Below are positions 20,934 to 32,900 of a stretch of DNA of 64,000 bases, one piece after another. The notes beneath the pieces were generated by a model. It saw only the letters and a list, made by a program, of their open reading frames with translations. It made no database searches and was not told the origin of the DNA. The position numbers and the translations under genes are program-made. The stretch comes from Thinopyrum elongatum. Its lineage: Eukaryota > Streptophyta > Magnoliopsida > Poales > Poaceae. The first letter of the stretch is position 1. Each line of letters opens with the position of its first letter. Location of the stretch: assembly GCA_011799875.1 (NCBI GenBank), contig JAAAXO010000108.1, forward strand, positions 372,001 through 436,000, written 5' to 3'.

Positions 20934-22459
20934 TGATGACCCACAAGTATAGGGGATCTATCATAGTCCTTTCGATAAGTAGGAGAGTCAAACCCAACGA
21001 GGAGCAGAAGGAAATGACAAGCGGTTTTCAGCAAGGTATTCTCTGAAAGCACTGAAATTATCGGTAACAGATAGTTTTGTGATACGGTAATTCATAATGG
21101 GTAACAACTAACAAGTGTAACAAAGGTGCATCAAGGTGGCCCAATCCATTTTGTAGCAAAGGATAAGCCTGGATGAACTCTTATATAAAGCAAAGCGCTT
21201 ACGAGGACACATGGGAATTACTGTCAAGTTAGTTTTCATCATGCTCATATGATTCGCGTTTGTTACTTTGATAATTTGATATGTGGGTGGACCGGTGCTT
21301 GGGTGCTGTCCTTACTTGGAAAAGCCTCCCACTTATGAATAACCCCTCTCGCAAGCATCCGCAACTACGAAAGAAGAATTAAGATAAATCTAACCATAGC
21401 ATGAAACATGTGGATCCAAATCAGCCCCTTACGAAGCAACGCATAAACTAGGGTTTAAGCTTCTGTCACTCTAGCAACCCATCATCTACTTATTACTTCC
21501 CAATGCCTTCCCCTAGGCCCAAATCATGGTGTAGTGTCATGTAGTCGACGTTCACATAACACCACTAGAGGAAAGACAACATACATCTCATCAAAATATC
21601 GAACGAATACCAAATTCACATGATTACTTATAACAAGACTTATCCCATGTCCTCAGGAACAAACGTAACTACTCACAAAGCATATTCATGTTCAAGATCG
21701 GAGGGGTATTGAATATCATTAAGGATCTGAACATATGATCTTCCATCAAATAAACCAACTAGCATCAACTGCAAGGAGTAATCAACACTACTAGCAACCC
21801 ACAGGTACCAATCTGAGGTTTTGAGACAAAGATCGGATACAAGAGATGAACTAGGGTTTGGAAAGAGAGATGGTGCTGGTGAAGATGTTGATGGAGATTG
21901 ACCCCCTCTCGATGAGTGGATCGTTGGTGATGACGATAGCTTCGATTTCCCCCTCCCGGAGGGAAGTTTCCCCGGCAAAATACCTCCATCGGAGCCCTAG
22001 ATTGCTTCTGCCCAGGTTCCGCCTCGAGACGGCGATGCTTCGTCCCGAAATCTTCCTGATGATTTTTTCCAGGTAAAAACCCTTCATATAGCAGAAGATG
22101 GACACCGTAGACCTACCAGGGGGCCCACAAGCCCTGGGGGCGCGCCCAGGGGGGTAGGGCGCGCCCCCCAGGCTTGTGGCCACCTGGTGGGTCCCCTCTG
22201 GTATTTTCTTCGCCCAATAATTCTTATATATTCCAAAATAATTCTCCGTAAATTTTCAAGACTTTTGGAGTTGTGCAGAATAGGTCTCTCAGATTTGCTC
22301 CTTTCCTGGTCCAAAATTCCAGCTGCCGGCATTCTCCCTCTTTCTGTAAACCTTGTAAAATAAGAGAGAAAAGGCATAATTATTGTACCATAATGTGTAA
22401 TAACAACCCATAATGAAATAAATGTCAACATAAAAGCATGATGCAAAATGGACGTATCA
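20934..22459 (-). repeat. Athila-like (Sabrina/WHAM-type) 5' LTR
   Basis: 1,526 bp; on the minus strand it runs TGATACGTCCATTTTGCATC to CTTGTGGGTCATCA. It contains a strong G/C hairpin at 22122-22182. The right flank (22460) is Tat sequence; no target-site duplication can be tested because the other end is lost. Confidence 0.82.
22122..22182. repeat. GC-rich inverted repeat inside Athila-like LTR
   Basis: Arms 22122-22147 (GCCCACAAGCC...GGGCGCGCCC) and 22157-22182 (GGGCGCGCCC...GGCTTGTGGC) are reverse complements with one or two mismatches, separated by 9 nt, predicting a very stable stem-loop in RNA or single-stranded DNA. Confidence 0.75.
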
Positions 22460-22862
22460 ATACCTTACTTGCAGCAGGCTGCTAAGGACCAGTCCTTCAA
22501 AGCGCTCGCGGGAAGTATGCATTCCGGTAGGTTTCCAAACTGTGTAGGGTGTCGGATTCAAATCATATAAGGATAAGAACGGATTCCAAGATCCTCGAGT
22601 ACTGCTTGTCGCACCCATCGGAGAACACCTCAAGTACGTGGTTTAAATGCACTTTCCCAGGGAGAAGGCAACCAACAACACAGGGAGTATGAGGGGCTCC
22701 TTGCCGGTCTTAGAATTACGGTGGAGTTGGGTATCAAAAAGTTGATCGTTCGCTGAGATTCGCAACTTGTTGTGAAACAGGTGAACAAGGATCATCAAAG
22801 CCCATTAATCGAACCATATGTGGAAGACGTGAGAAAATTGGAGGAGCAATTTGATGGTATCC
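22460..22862 (+). pseudogene. Tat archaeal-type RNase H fragment (plus strand)
   Basis: The peptide has Glu-His-Leu-Lys-Tyr-Val-Val, stop, Met-His-Phe-Pro-Arg-Glu-Lys-Ala-Thr-Asn-Asn-Thr. A frameshift near 22681 leads to Glu-Tyr-Glu-Gly-Leu-Leu-Ala-Gly-Leu, then a TGA before Asp-Ser-Gln-Leu-Val-Val and a Glu-Pro-Tyr-Val-Glu-Asp segment. This second, archaeal-type RNase H is a hallmark of the Tat lineage. Two stops and a frameshift make it dead. It is likely a remnant of the same plus-strand element as 16499-20504, with RT lost and the Athila element in between. Confidence 0.7.
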
Positions 22863-24871
22863 AGAATAATGAACGCGGTTTTCTCCTCATCTTCCTTGGC
22901 CATGAATATCTGATGGTATCCAGAATATGCATCAAGGAATGAGAGCAACTCACAACCAGCAGTAGAGTCCACAATCTAATCAATGTGCAGCAAGGGGAAA
23001 GGATCCTTTGGACATGCTTTATTGAGTTCAGTGTAGTCAATACAAAGTCTCCACTTCCAGTTTGCTTTGTGCACAAAAAATGGATTTGCCAACCAAAGTT
23101 GGATGTAGCACTCCCCTAACCAGCCCTACTGCTTCAAGTTTCTTGATTTCTCTTGCGATAAACTGTTGCCGTTCCAAGGCTTGCTTCCTGACCTTCCGCT
23201 TGACGGGCCGAGCGTGGGGACAGACATCAAGGTGGTGCTCAATTACCTCCATGGGAACACCGGGGATGTCAGATGGTTGCCATGCAAACACATCTACATT
23301 CGCCCGCAGGAAGGCAATGAGCACGCTTTCCTATTTACTGTCAAGAATGGCACTGACTGTGAAAGTACCGCCAGTGCCACCCTCCTTCACTGGCACCTTC
23401 TTTGTCGCAGGTGGAGTGGCCTTGGATCTCTTGCTGGTAGAGCTCTCCGGCTAATCTTCGACGGGTGTGCAGCACTTCGAAGAGGCGCGCGTCCCAGCAT
23501 TCTTGTTGGATGCCTTGCTGGGATTCTTGCTCTTCTTTTTCTTGGCGGGAGCTGTGGCCCAGATGGTCTCTGCTACAACTGCATCTCTGTAAAGCTTGTC
23601 AATATATATGACTGCATCCGTCTTATCAGAATTGATGGAACTGACACCCATTGGCCCTGACATCTTCAGCATGTTGTAGGCATAATGAGATGCTTCCATA
23701 AACTTAGCTAGTGTCGGGCAACCAAGAATCCCATTGAACGGTGATGGGACCTTAACAACATCAAACACTATTTTCTCTGTCCTCTAGTTAAGTTCCCCGC
23801 CAAATGTCACTAGCAGCATGATCTTCCCCTTAGGTTGGCTCCTTCCTAGGTTAATTCCTTGGAATGTCCCCGTTTTCTTGAGCTCTTTGTCATGGACTTG
23901 CAGCCTCTCGATCACTTCAGGAGAGATCAAGTTCAAGCCTGCCCCACCGTCAACTAACACTTTTGTGACCTTGAGGTTCCGTATTGTTGGTGAAACCAAT
24001 AACGGCAGGCACCCGACCGCAGTTGTGCGATCAGGATGATCCTCGACATCTAAAATGATAGGCGTGCGAGACCACTTGAAGGGCTTCTGAGCATCTGCTA
24101 CCGGCTCTGCTGCATTGACTTTGTGCGCCCACTGTTTAAGCTGGCGGTCAGTGGAATGCAAGGATGCACCCCCGTAAGTGCACATGGCTTCTGTTGCCTT
24201 TTGGAATTCTTGCTCACTGGACTTGTCATCATCCTCCTCTTCACTCTCATCACCTTCTTCTTTCCTTTCCCTGCCCCTAGCCGGCATCTCTCTCTACTGA
24301 TTGGCCTTGCCACGATGCCCTCCTCGGCCACCACGACCCTTCTTACCGGATCCACCAGTACCATCTTGGCCCTTCTCCTTGTCGCGCTTCTCGTACTCAG
24401 CCTTTTGCTTCTCAGCCAGCTGCTCGACTTATCGACACTCTTGGAGATCGTGCCCCTTGGTACGATGAATCTTACAGTACGGCCCATCAGACTCGCCGGC
24501 CTTCTCACCCGCCGCAGCTACCTGGCAATCAGCGCACATGGCAGCTTCCTTGCCGGAGCTCTCTGTCTTGGTTTTCTTGGCGGAACTAGAGTTGCTGGAC
24601 CCTTCCATGCCCATAAATGACTTGCCCTTGCGCTTACCGCCTTTGTTCTTCTGGGTGGCGGCATCTTGGTCCTTAGAATTGACTTCAGCGACAATGTCTT
24701 CCCCAGGGAGCCTTCTCCACTCCTCAGCAAGTGCACACTTGTCCGCCAACATGTAGAGCTCGTTGACGGTCGTTGGCAGCCGTATGTTCATCTTATCCAG
24801 CATTTTTTGATTGCGCATGTTCATATGGAATGCGGCAATCACAGCTGTAAGGCGCACATTTGGTATGCTGC
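22863..24871 (-). pseudogene. Tat-lineage gag-protease-RT fragment (family 1), minus strand
   Basis: A second copy of the element at 17471-20504, inverted. Reading from 24871 down: gag capsid end and Cys/His segment (24871-24429), Glu-rich linker and protease (24287-23784) with an intact Asp-Gly-Gly, post-protease region with FNGILGCPTLAKF (23768-23451), then the RT N-terminus (23324-23037; Pro-Gly-Val-Pro-x-Glu-Val-Ile-Glu-His-His-Leu, then Lys-x-Val-Arg-Lys-Gln) and further degraded RT to 22863 (Phe-Leu-Asp-Ala-Tyr-Ser-Gly-Tyr-His-Gln-Ile in frame). Several stops and frameshifts. The gag end is cut exactly by the LTR at 24872. Confidence 0.75.
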
Positions 24872-25786
24872 TGTCGGAAACTGGGCTCCGGGGACCCAAA
24901 AAAGGTTTGAACTCTAGGGTGTGCTCGCAGAACTTCGCAAAGTCTGGCCTCTCAGCTCACTATCTCACGGCGAAGCTCCAGCATGCTCGAGCGGGGAGGA
25001 AGAAGAACACAAACACAACAGTTTTACCCAGGTTTGGGCCACCTTGCGGTGTAAGACCCTACTCCTACTTTGTGTGGATTGCCTCATGAGGGAGGATGAA
25101 TATGTGAGTACAAGTGGCCTCAGGAGGCTTGAGGAATCGATCCCGTGGGTCGAACTCTTCCCCTCTCTAAGGTGGCAGCCTAGCTATCTTATACTAGCCT
25201 CGGTCCTCTTCCCCCAAAACACTAGGCGGGAAGGGTTGCCACAACGGCCAAGTTCGAAGGGGGACAACAGTACAGCTTATCCTGACTAAAGGTGGTCTTC
25301 GCCTACTAAAGCTTCCTGCCATGACGCACCGGTGGGCTCGGCGATGACCTCCGTCCTGGCGAGCCCGCCGTCCTGGTCTTCTACCACCAAAGTGGCAACC
25401 TTTGGGAATTGCTTTGGGAACCGGCATGATGTCCTTGCTCCCTTAGCACGAAAGAGGAAAACATCATTATCCGCGCCTGCTGGCGCCCTTCTAGCTCTGC
25501 TCGTCGTGGCTCGCGTCACCCACGTGCAGCGCGAGGCAGGCTTGGCGAGCCTAGACATATCCGCCTCACGAGGGGCCTCGGGAGGCAGCTTCAGGAGTCT
25601 GCCCTGTGTGAGGCCCTTGGGTGACTCTTGATGACGCCTGCTGACACAAACCTCGTGAGGAGGGGGCCATCACGAGGATCTTGCTCGTGAAGCCTTGAAG
25701 ATGGGCCGTCCTAGGCCTACGGCATGCGCCGTGTCCTGGGCCACAGGCAGACGGGCCTGGATACCCCCAGTCCCACTGGCCTGACA
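24872..25786 (-). repeat. LTR of a second Tat-like family, minus orientation, probably 3' LTR
   Basis: 915 bp. On the plus strand it runs TGTCGGAAACTGG...GGCCTGACA, so both ends carry TGTC/GACA inverted termini. The orientation is inferred from a TATAAG-like box on the minus strand (near 25188) and from the purine stretch just outside the right end (minus strand GGCCCGGGGGCTAC), which resembles the one beside the family-1 LTR at 15216. It cuts into Tat gag at 24871. Confidence 0.65.
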
Positions 25787-26079
25787 GTAGCCCCCGGGCC
25801 CGCGGCATGCATGACTCCATCCTTTGAGGGAGGGGCGAAACGGCGCGGGCCCTAACCGCCTGCGGGTTAGGCGCGACGCGTGGCCCACAACGGGGCGCGG
25901 GACGCCCCCACTTCCCCACGACGCCTCAGCAACTGCCCAGGCTGACATAAAGCCTGCGTGCAATGCGGGGCTATCATTACTATCTCTGCTGCACTTGTCT
26001 CCGTGCGCCTCGGAAGATTCCTCATGATCCAATCTCAGGTGCAGCTCGTCCCTCACCTCGCTCGTAGCCACGACACCAG

Positions 26080-27600
26080 ATGGTGCCAGGCGGCAAGAAG
26101 GCAAAGTCCGCGGGTCCCAGTGCGAGCTCGCCCCCCGTGGGGCCAGCGCTCTGGCCCTCCTCAGTCGCCAAGGAGGAGGATCTGGGCCCGGTGCTCCCAC
26201 TGATAGCCGGTGAGGGGAACGAAGGGCAGGAAACCATGATCTGGCTAGGCTCGCAAGCGTGGAGCAACTTGGCGCTGTCCGCCTACCCCTTCTTCCTTCA
26301 AAGCATCTACGTCGTGTTGGGCATGCCGTTCCCCGATTTCTTCTATGCCATCCTCTCTCATTATGAAATCCATGCCCTCCACCTTTAGTCCAACTCCATC
26401 CTTCTCCTGGCCATCTTCACCTTCTACTGCGAGGCCTTCGTGGGCGTGAGGCCTCGGTGGCGCTCTTTCGCCACTTCTTCAGCTAGCGGTTCACCACTCG
26501 GGACTAGTGCTCTGCGTGAGTCTCCTTCGTCGACATCCAGGGTGGGAGCTCCCACCTGACGGCCGGGAAGAAGGTGGAAGGCTACCAGCAGCGCTGGGTC
26601 TTTGTGGACGTGTGCCACACCGACCTGCTCCTGATGATTCCGGTGGTATAGCCCGAGCAGACCCTCGGGTGGGGCCATGAAAAGCTCACCGACCCGAGGT
26701 TGGAGCCTATCATGGAGGGGATAGCCGCGCACGGGGCAGCGGAGCTGATGGGGGCGATGATCATCAAAGAGTTCATGGGGCAGCGCATCACGCCACTTCA
26801 AGCGCACTCGCGGCACATGTGGGAGTACACCAGTTCAGGGGACGCGATGAGGCTGCACGTTGCTGGCCTGACGACCGAGGAGCTGGACGGGGCCCTGGCG
26901 GCCCTGCTTGGCCACCTCCGTGGGGACCCTCCTGAGGCTACAACCCTGCTGTACAGCTGCGATGACCAGGAGAAGTTGGTCACGACAATGCCCGCCTTCG
27001 ATGAGTGGGGGCTCGTGCCATGCGACCGGGCTAGCTCGCCCGTGGTGCTGTCCTCTAGAGAAAGCAGCAGCGACGAGGACTCGGAGGGGACGGAGGACGA
27101 CACCGACCAGGCGCCGATGCCCCACCCCCACCGATCTCTCCGCGCCTTCCCGGACAATGACGACGACATAAACAAGGAGCCCCAGGCGGCGTCTCTTCGG
27201 CCTGCCGACGCGGTGAGGGAGGCAGGGCCTAGTCCCGCGGCCACCCATCCACCGGTGGCTGAGGCCAGCGCAGGCGGGGCGGCAGACGCATCCATGGTGG
27301 CCGCGCCTTCCCGGGGGACTCCCCAGGTCCTCGTGAAGGGTGGAGACCCGGCTGGCCTGGTGGGGGCCGCGTCGAGTGCTCTGCGGGCAGTCCCAGGGCG
27401 GCGCGCAAGGATGGCGACGATGCACTGGCCGCCGCAGAGAGGAAGAGGAAATGGACTGCCCCGGATGAGTAAGTGCCCTAGTCCTTTTCGCGTTGCGCGT
27501 CTATGATCTGTCCGCCGCGCTAACCCCTCACCCGTGTAGGAGCCAGGGCGGTGGCGAGAAGACGACGAAGAAGAAGATAGTTGTCGGGGCGAAGGTGACC
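26080..27600 (+). pseudogene. Extra ORF with gypsy-type Transposase_28-like domain, antisense to LTR, intron-containing
   Basis: Starts at ATG 26080 (Met-Val-Pro-Gly-Gly-Lys-Lys). The middle region, Ser-Ala-Tyr-Pro-Phe-Phe-Leu-Gln-Ser-Ile then Leu-Gly-Met-Pro-Phe-Pro-Asp-Phe-Phe, resembles the Pfam 'putative gypsy type transposon' domain (Transposase_28 family) often found as an additional ORF in plant Tat elements; its function is unknown. A TAG at 26386-26388, a frameshift near 26455 and a TAG near 26650 break it. The frame resumes at 26700-27468 with a Ser/Asp/Glu-rich tract and an Ala/Pro-rich tail. A probable intron (27469-27539) follows, then a Lys-rich exon. It lies antisense to the LTR on its left, the standard position for these ORFs. 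Confidence 0.62.
27469..27539 (+). other. Putative spliceosomal intron in the extra ORF
   Basis: 71 bp with GTAAGT at the 5' end, CTAAC branch-like motif at 27520-27524, and a pyrimidine-rich stretch ending in TGTAG. Upstream coding is Lys-Arg-Lys-Trp-Thr-Ala-Pro-Asp-Glu; downstream is Gly/Lys-rich coding, so removal would give one continuous frame. Confidence 0.5.
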
Positions 27601-27712
27601 TTTGTCCCGAAGGTGACGTCGGTGCTTGGTCGCGGCTTTGGTGGGCGCGAGGGCGCCTTGCACCGCCCCGACGCTACACTCGGGTCCAGCCGTCAAGGCC
27701 GCGATGACTCAG
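27540..27712. mobile_element. Remaining Tat internal sequence
   Basis: Lys/Gly-coding stretch continuing the extra ORF, cut by the CRM LTR end at 27713. Confidence 0.45.
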
Positions 27713-28634
27713 TGATAGAGGCGAGGGTGTCCCGATCTTTCGATGAGATGATAGCTATCGTTTTTGGTGGAGTAGACTTTGACGATCCGACTACGAACGT
27801 GCGAGGACGTCGCGCCTTAGCAATCGCTAAACCAACTCCGGGAGGTTATTGACCACGCCGGAGCACAATCAACCTGACCACGAGGGTCTATCTCCTGCAA
27901 GCAAACGAAGAACAAGCAAGAAACTAAGATTTGCAATCTGGATATTGTGAATATAAGATGAAAGCTTTATTGATCAAGGTGGGGTTCTGTGACGTCTTGG
28001 TCTGGTCGTTGAACACAAACGAAGTACGCGAAGTTGCAGCTATGGCGAACTTTTAATCTAAACAAAACCCAAAGTCTAAGCGGTGCCCTAAGGGCTGTAT
28101 ATATGGAGGAAGAGGGGGGGATTTCGTGGCCCTTGAAGGAGGGGTCCGAAACCAACCCTATCTCTTGTTTCCCCACACATACGGACTCTAAAAACAGCCT
28201 ATACTCAAGTATTTCGAAATTACATGGGCCTGGCCCAATAATAAGGTGACGCAGCACCTATAATAGCCTCTGGACGAAATTTATGAAGTGGCATCTTGTA
28301 TATTTCGTCCAAGGCTTCCTGCACTCATTATGGTGGCTTCAAAGTCCTGAAATCATCACTTGTAACTCCGTTCTTGTTCCCCTTGCGCATGCCATCATCT
28401 CCATGCTTGAACTTGCTCCAAGGTTCCTCTTTATTGTCCAAGCTAGGCCCTTCATTTGTAAGCAAAACAAATGTATCCAATTTAGGCAGCATCATATTCT
28501 CATGAACATTAGAATCATTACCAAGAAACAAAAGTACCTGATAATTTAATTGGCGTGCGCAAGCTCTAGTAATTGGTCCAGTATGTATCGCAGTAGGGGC
28601 TGTGGGTGTAACAATGGTATTGATGTCCTCATCA
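27713..28634 (-). repeat. CRM LTR (3' LTR of complex 2)
   Basis: 922 bp, reverse complement TGATGAGG...CTCTATCA, close to the LTRs at 10328 and 13234. It encodes the polyprotein tail (minus, ending at 28328). The polypurine tract lies at 28635-28647. Confidence 0.88.
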
Positions 28635-29808
28635 TCCTCCCCTTCTTGAAATGAAGTCGTCCTCGACGGAAGCTCATCTTCCTCACCCAAATAAGGCTTC
28701 AAATCTGCAATGTTAAAAGTGGGACAAACCCCAAAATCTGCAGGCAGCTCAAGTTTATATGCATTATCATTTATTTTCTCTAACACCTTAAAAGGACCAT
28801 CAGCACGTGGCATTAGCTTTGATTTGCGCAAATCAGGAAATCTATCCTTACGCAAATGTAACCAAACAAGATCTCCAGGTGCAAACACAACATGTTTTCT
28901 ACCCTTATCTCCAGGAAGTTTATATTTAGCATTCATACGCTCAATGTTCTCCTTAGTTAACTCATGCATTTTTAAGATCAATTCAGCACGTTGTTTAGCA
29001 TCAAAATTAACCTTCTCCGAAGATGGAAGAGGCAACAAATCAATAGGTGCACGAGGTAGGAAACCATATACAATTTCAAAAGGGCACATCTTAGTAGTAG
29101 AATGCAACGAACGATTATAAGCAAATTCAATATGAGGCAAGCAATCTTCCCACATTTTCTTGTTATTCTTCAAAACAGCCCTAAGCATAGTAGACAAAGT
29201 TCTATTGACTACTTCAGTTTGTCCATCAGTTTGGGGGTGACAAGTAGTACTAAAAAGCAGTTTAGTCCCCAACTTAGCCCATAAACATCTCCAAAAGTGG
29301 CTAAGAAATTTGGTATCATGATCTGAAACAATAGTATTTGGCACACCATGCAAGCGAATAATTTCACGAAAGAACAAATCAGCAACATTAGCAGCATCAT
29401 CGCTTTTATGACATGGTATAAAGTGTGCCATTTTTTAGAACCTATCCACGACAACAAATATGCTATCCCTCCCCTTCTTTGTTCGAGGTAAACCCAAAAC
29501 AAATTCCATAGATATATCCTCCCATGGAACACTAGGTACAGGCAAAGGCATATATAAACCATGAGGATTGAGTCGTGACTTAGCTTTTTGACATGTAGTG
29601 CAGCGAGCAACAAAGCGCTCAACATCCCGTCTCATCTTTGGCCAAAAGAAATGTGTAGCAAGTACATCCTCCATCTTCTTTACGCCAAAGTGTCCCATTA
29701 ATCCTCCTCCATGCGCCTCCTGCAACAACAAAAGACGAACGGAGCTAGCTGGAATGCATAGCTTATTAGCACGAAATACAAATCCATCATTCAGGACGAA
29801 TTTGTTCA
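28328..29808 (-). pseudogene. CRM integrase fragment with LTR-encoded tail
   Basis: From 29808 down: the linker before integrase, zinc region, catalytic core with Asp residues, an in-frame stop near 29432-29434 (TAA in place of a Ser codon of the sister copy), then Glu of the DDE triad (GQTEVVN), the GPF-type C-terminal motif ([10 protein letters not shown]) and the tail encoded within the LTR, ending at 28328. The 5' side is cut at the scrambled segment 29809-29865, so RT, protease and gag are missing. Confidence 0.82.
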
Positions 29809-29865
29809 ATTGGCGTGCGCGAGCTCTAGTTATTGGCAATCCATCCTCCATCATTCAGGACGAAA
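29809..29865. other. Scrambled junction (filler) between CRM fragments
   Basis: About 57 bp made of pieces of the CRM LTR start (CAATTGGCGTGCGCGAGCTC) and of a pol segment (CATCATTCAGGACGAA). Both pieces also occur immediately beside it, so the stretch is a patchwork copied from neighbouring sequence. Confidence 0.7.
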
Positions 29866-29967
29866 GTACCTGGTAATTCAATTGGCGTGCGCGAGCTCTA
29901 GTAATTGGTCCAGTATATATAGCAGCAGGGGCTTTGGGGTGTAACAATGGTATTGATGTCCTCATCA
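29866..29967 (-). repeat. CRM LTR remnant (first ~100 bp)
   Basis: Minus strand starts TGATGAGGACATC at 29967 directly after the polypurine tract 29980-29968 and runs only to the AGGTACTTTCG-like segment, where it breaks into the scrambled junction. Confidence 0.8.
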
Positions 29968-29978
29968 TCCTCCCCTTC

Positions 29979-32900
29979 TTAAAATGAAGTCGTCCTCGAC
30001 GGAAGCTCATCTTCCTCACCCAAATAAGGCTTCAAATCTCCAATGTTAAAAGTGGGACTAACCCCAAAATCTGTAGGCAGCTCAAGTTTATATGCATTAT
30101 CATTTATTTTCTCTAACACCTTAAAAGGACCATCAGCACGTGGCATTAGCTTTGATTTGCACAAATCAGGAAACCTATCCTTACGCAAATGTAACCAAAC
30201 AAGATCTCCAGGTGCAAAGACAACATGTTTTCTACCTTTATCTCTAGCAAGTTTATATTTAGCATTCATACGCTCAATGTTTTCCTTAGTTAACTCATGC
30301 ATTTTTAAGACCAATTCAGCACGTTGTTTAGCATCAAAATTAACCTTCTACAAAGATGGAAGAGGTAACAAATCAATAGGTGCACGCGGTACAAAACCAT
30401 ACACAATCTCAAAAGGGCACATCTTAGTAGTAGAATGCAATGAACGATTATAAGCAAATTCAATATGAGGCAAGCATTCTTCCCAAATTTTCTTATTATT
30501 CTTCAAAACAGCCCTAAGCATAGTAGACAAAGTTCTATTGACTACTTCAGTTTGTCCATCAGTTTGGGGGTGACAAGTAGTACTAAAAAGCAATTTAGTC
30601 CCCAACTTAGCCCATAAACATCTCCAAAAGTTGCTAAGAAATTTAGTATCATGATCTGAAACAATAGTATTTGGCACACCATGCAAGCGAATAATTTCAC
30701 GAAAGAACAAATCAGCAACATTAGCAGCATCATCGCTTTTATGACATGGTATAAAGTGTGCCATTTTCGAAAATCTATCCACGACAACAAATATGCTATC
30801 CCTCCCCTTCTTTGTTCGAGGTAATCCTAAAACAAAATCCATAGATATATCCTCCCAAGGAACACTAGGTACAGGCAAAGGCATATATAAACCATGAGGA
30901 TTGAGTCATGACTTAGCTTTTTGACATGTAGTGTAGCGAGCAACAAAACGCTCAACATCCCGTCTCATCTTTGGCCAAAAGAATTCACGCCAAAGTGTCC
31001 CATTAATCCTCCTCCATGCGCCTCCTGCAACAACAAAAGACGAACGGAGCTAGCTGGAATGCATAGCTTGTTACCACGGAACACAAATCCATCATTCAGG
31101 ACGAATTTGTTCCATGTTCTTCCTTCTTTACAATTCTGCATTACATCTTTAAAATCAGCATCATGCACATATTGATCTTTAATGGTCTCAAAACCAAATA
31201 TTTTAAAGTCAAGTTGTGAAAGCATAGTATAACGACGAGACAATGCATCAGCAATAACATTTTTTTTACCCTTCTTGTGTTTTATGACATAAGGAAAAGT
31301 CTTAATGAATTCAACCCATTTAGCATGTCTACGGTTCAGTTTTGCTTGACTTTTAATATGTTTCAAAGATTCATGATCAGAATGTATAACAAATTCTTTG
31401 GGCCATAAATAATGTTGCCATGTTTCCAAAGTCCGAACAAGAGCATATAATTCTTTATCATAAGTAGAATAGTTCAGACAAGGCCCACTCAATTTTTCAG
31501 AAAAGTATGCAACAGGTTTACCATCTTGTAATAACACACCTCCTAATCCAATTCCACTAGCATCACATTCAAGCTCAAAAGTCTTATTAAAATCAGGAAG
31601 TTGGAGTAAAGGAGCATGTGTCAACTTATCTTTCAATACTGTGAAGGCTTCTTCCTGTGCGGTACCCCAAACAAAAGGCACATCCTTCTTTGTAAGCTCA
31701 TTGAGAGGTGTAGCAATGGTGCTGAAATCTCTCACAAAACGTCTTTGGAAACTAGCGAGGCCAAGAAAACTCCTCACTTGGCTGACCATTTTGGGCTGCG
31801 GCCAACTCTCAATAGCTTCAATCTTGGCTTTATCAACTTCAATACCCTATGGAGTAACATCATAGCCAAGAAAAGATACTCGGTCGGTGCAAAAGGTGCA
31901 CTTCCCAAGGTTACCAAACAAACGTGCATCACGTAGAGCAATAAAAATAGCACGTAAATGTTCCTCCAAAGATCTGCTATAAATCAATATATCATCAAAG
32001 TAAACTACCACAAATCATCCAATAAAAGCACGTAAAACTTCGTTCATTAATCTCATGAAAGTACTAGGTGCATTAGTTAAACCAAAAGGCATGACTAACC
32101 ACTCATATAATCCAAACTTAGTTTTAAATGCTGTTTTCCATTCATCTCCCAATTTCATACGAATTTGATGGTATCCACTACGCAAATCAACTTTGGAGAA
32201 TATTGTAGAGCCACTCAATTCATCAAGCATATCATCTAGCCTAGGAATAGGATGACGATAATGAATAGTAATATTAGTAATGCCTCTACAATCAACACAC
32301 ATACGTGACGTACCATCCTTTTTTGGCACTAGTATAATAGGAACAACACAAGGACTAAGAGATTCACATATATAACCTTTGTTGAGCAGCTCCTGTACTT
32401 GACGCATAATCTCCTTTGTCTCCCCTGGATTGGTATGGTATGGCGCACGGTTTAGCAGCAAAGCACCGGGAATTAAGTCAATCTGATGCTCAATCCCGCG
32501 AATAGGTGGTAATCCCGGTGGTACGTCTTGTGGAAAGACGTCGACGAACTCCTGCAAAATGTTAGTGACAGCAGGAGGCAAAGAGGAAGGCACATCCTCG
32601 AATTAAAATAATGCCTCTTTCCACCCAAAAGCATAGCAAACAGATTTGCTTAAATCTAGCTCATCAATATCAGATTTGGTGGTAAGTAAACATGCACTTT
32701 TCAATTTAATTTCAGAAGCAACACTAGATGGTTTATTATTAGGCTTCATTTGTTGCTCAAATTCTTTTGCCACAATCTGATTTTCACTCTTATTTTTCTC
32801 CTGTTTTGCTTTACTAGCTCTATTAATATCATCTTTCAAAATAGAATCAGGAGTCATAGGAAGCAAAGTAATATGTTTATCCTTATGAACAAGAGTATAC

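Larger units (their letters stand above)
20505..22459 (-). mobile_element. Athila-lineage (Sabrina/WHAM-like) element, 5' end only, minus strand
   Basis: In element sense: LTR 22459-20934, primer binding site 20922-20904, leader, and a gag N-terminus cut at about 20505. I recognise the LTR as one of the most abundant Triticeae gypsy LTRs; the family name is my recollection. Everything downstream of the gag start (protease to 3' LTR) is lost, and the break lies against Tat sequence. Confidence 0.75.
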
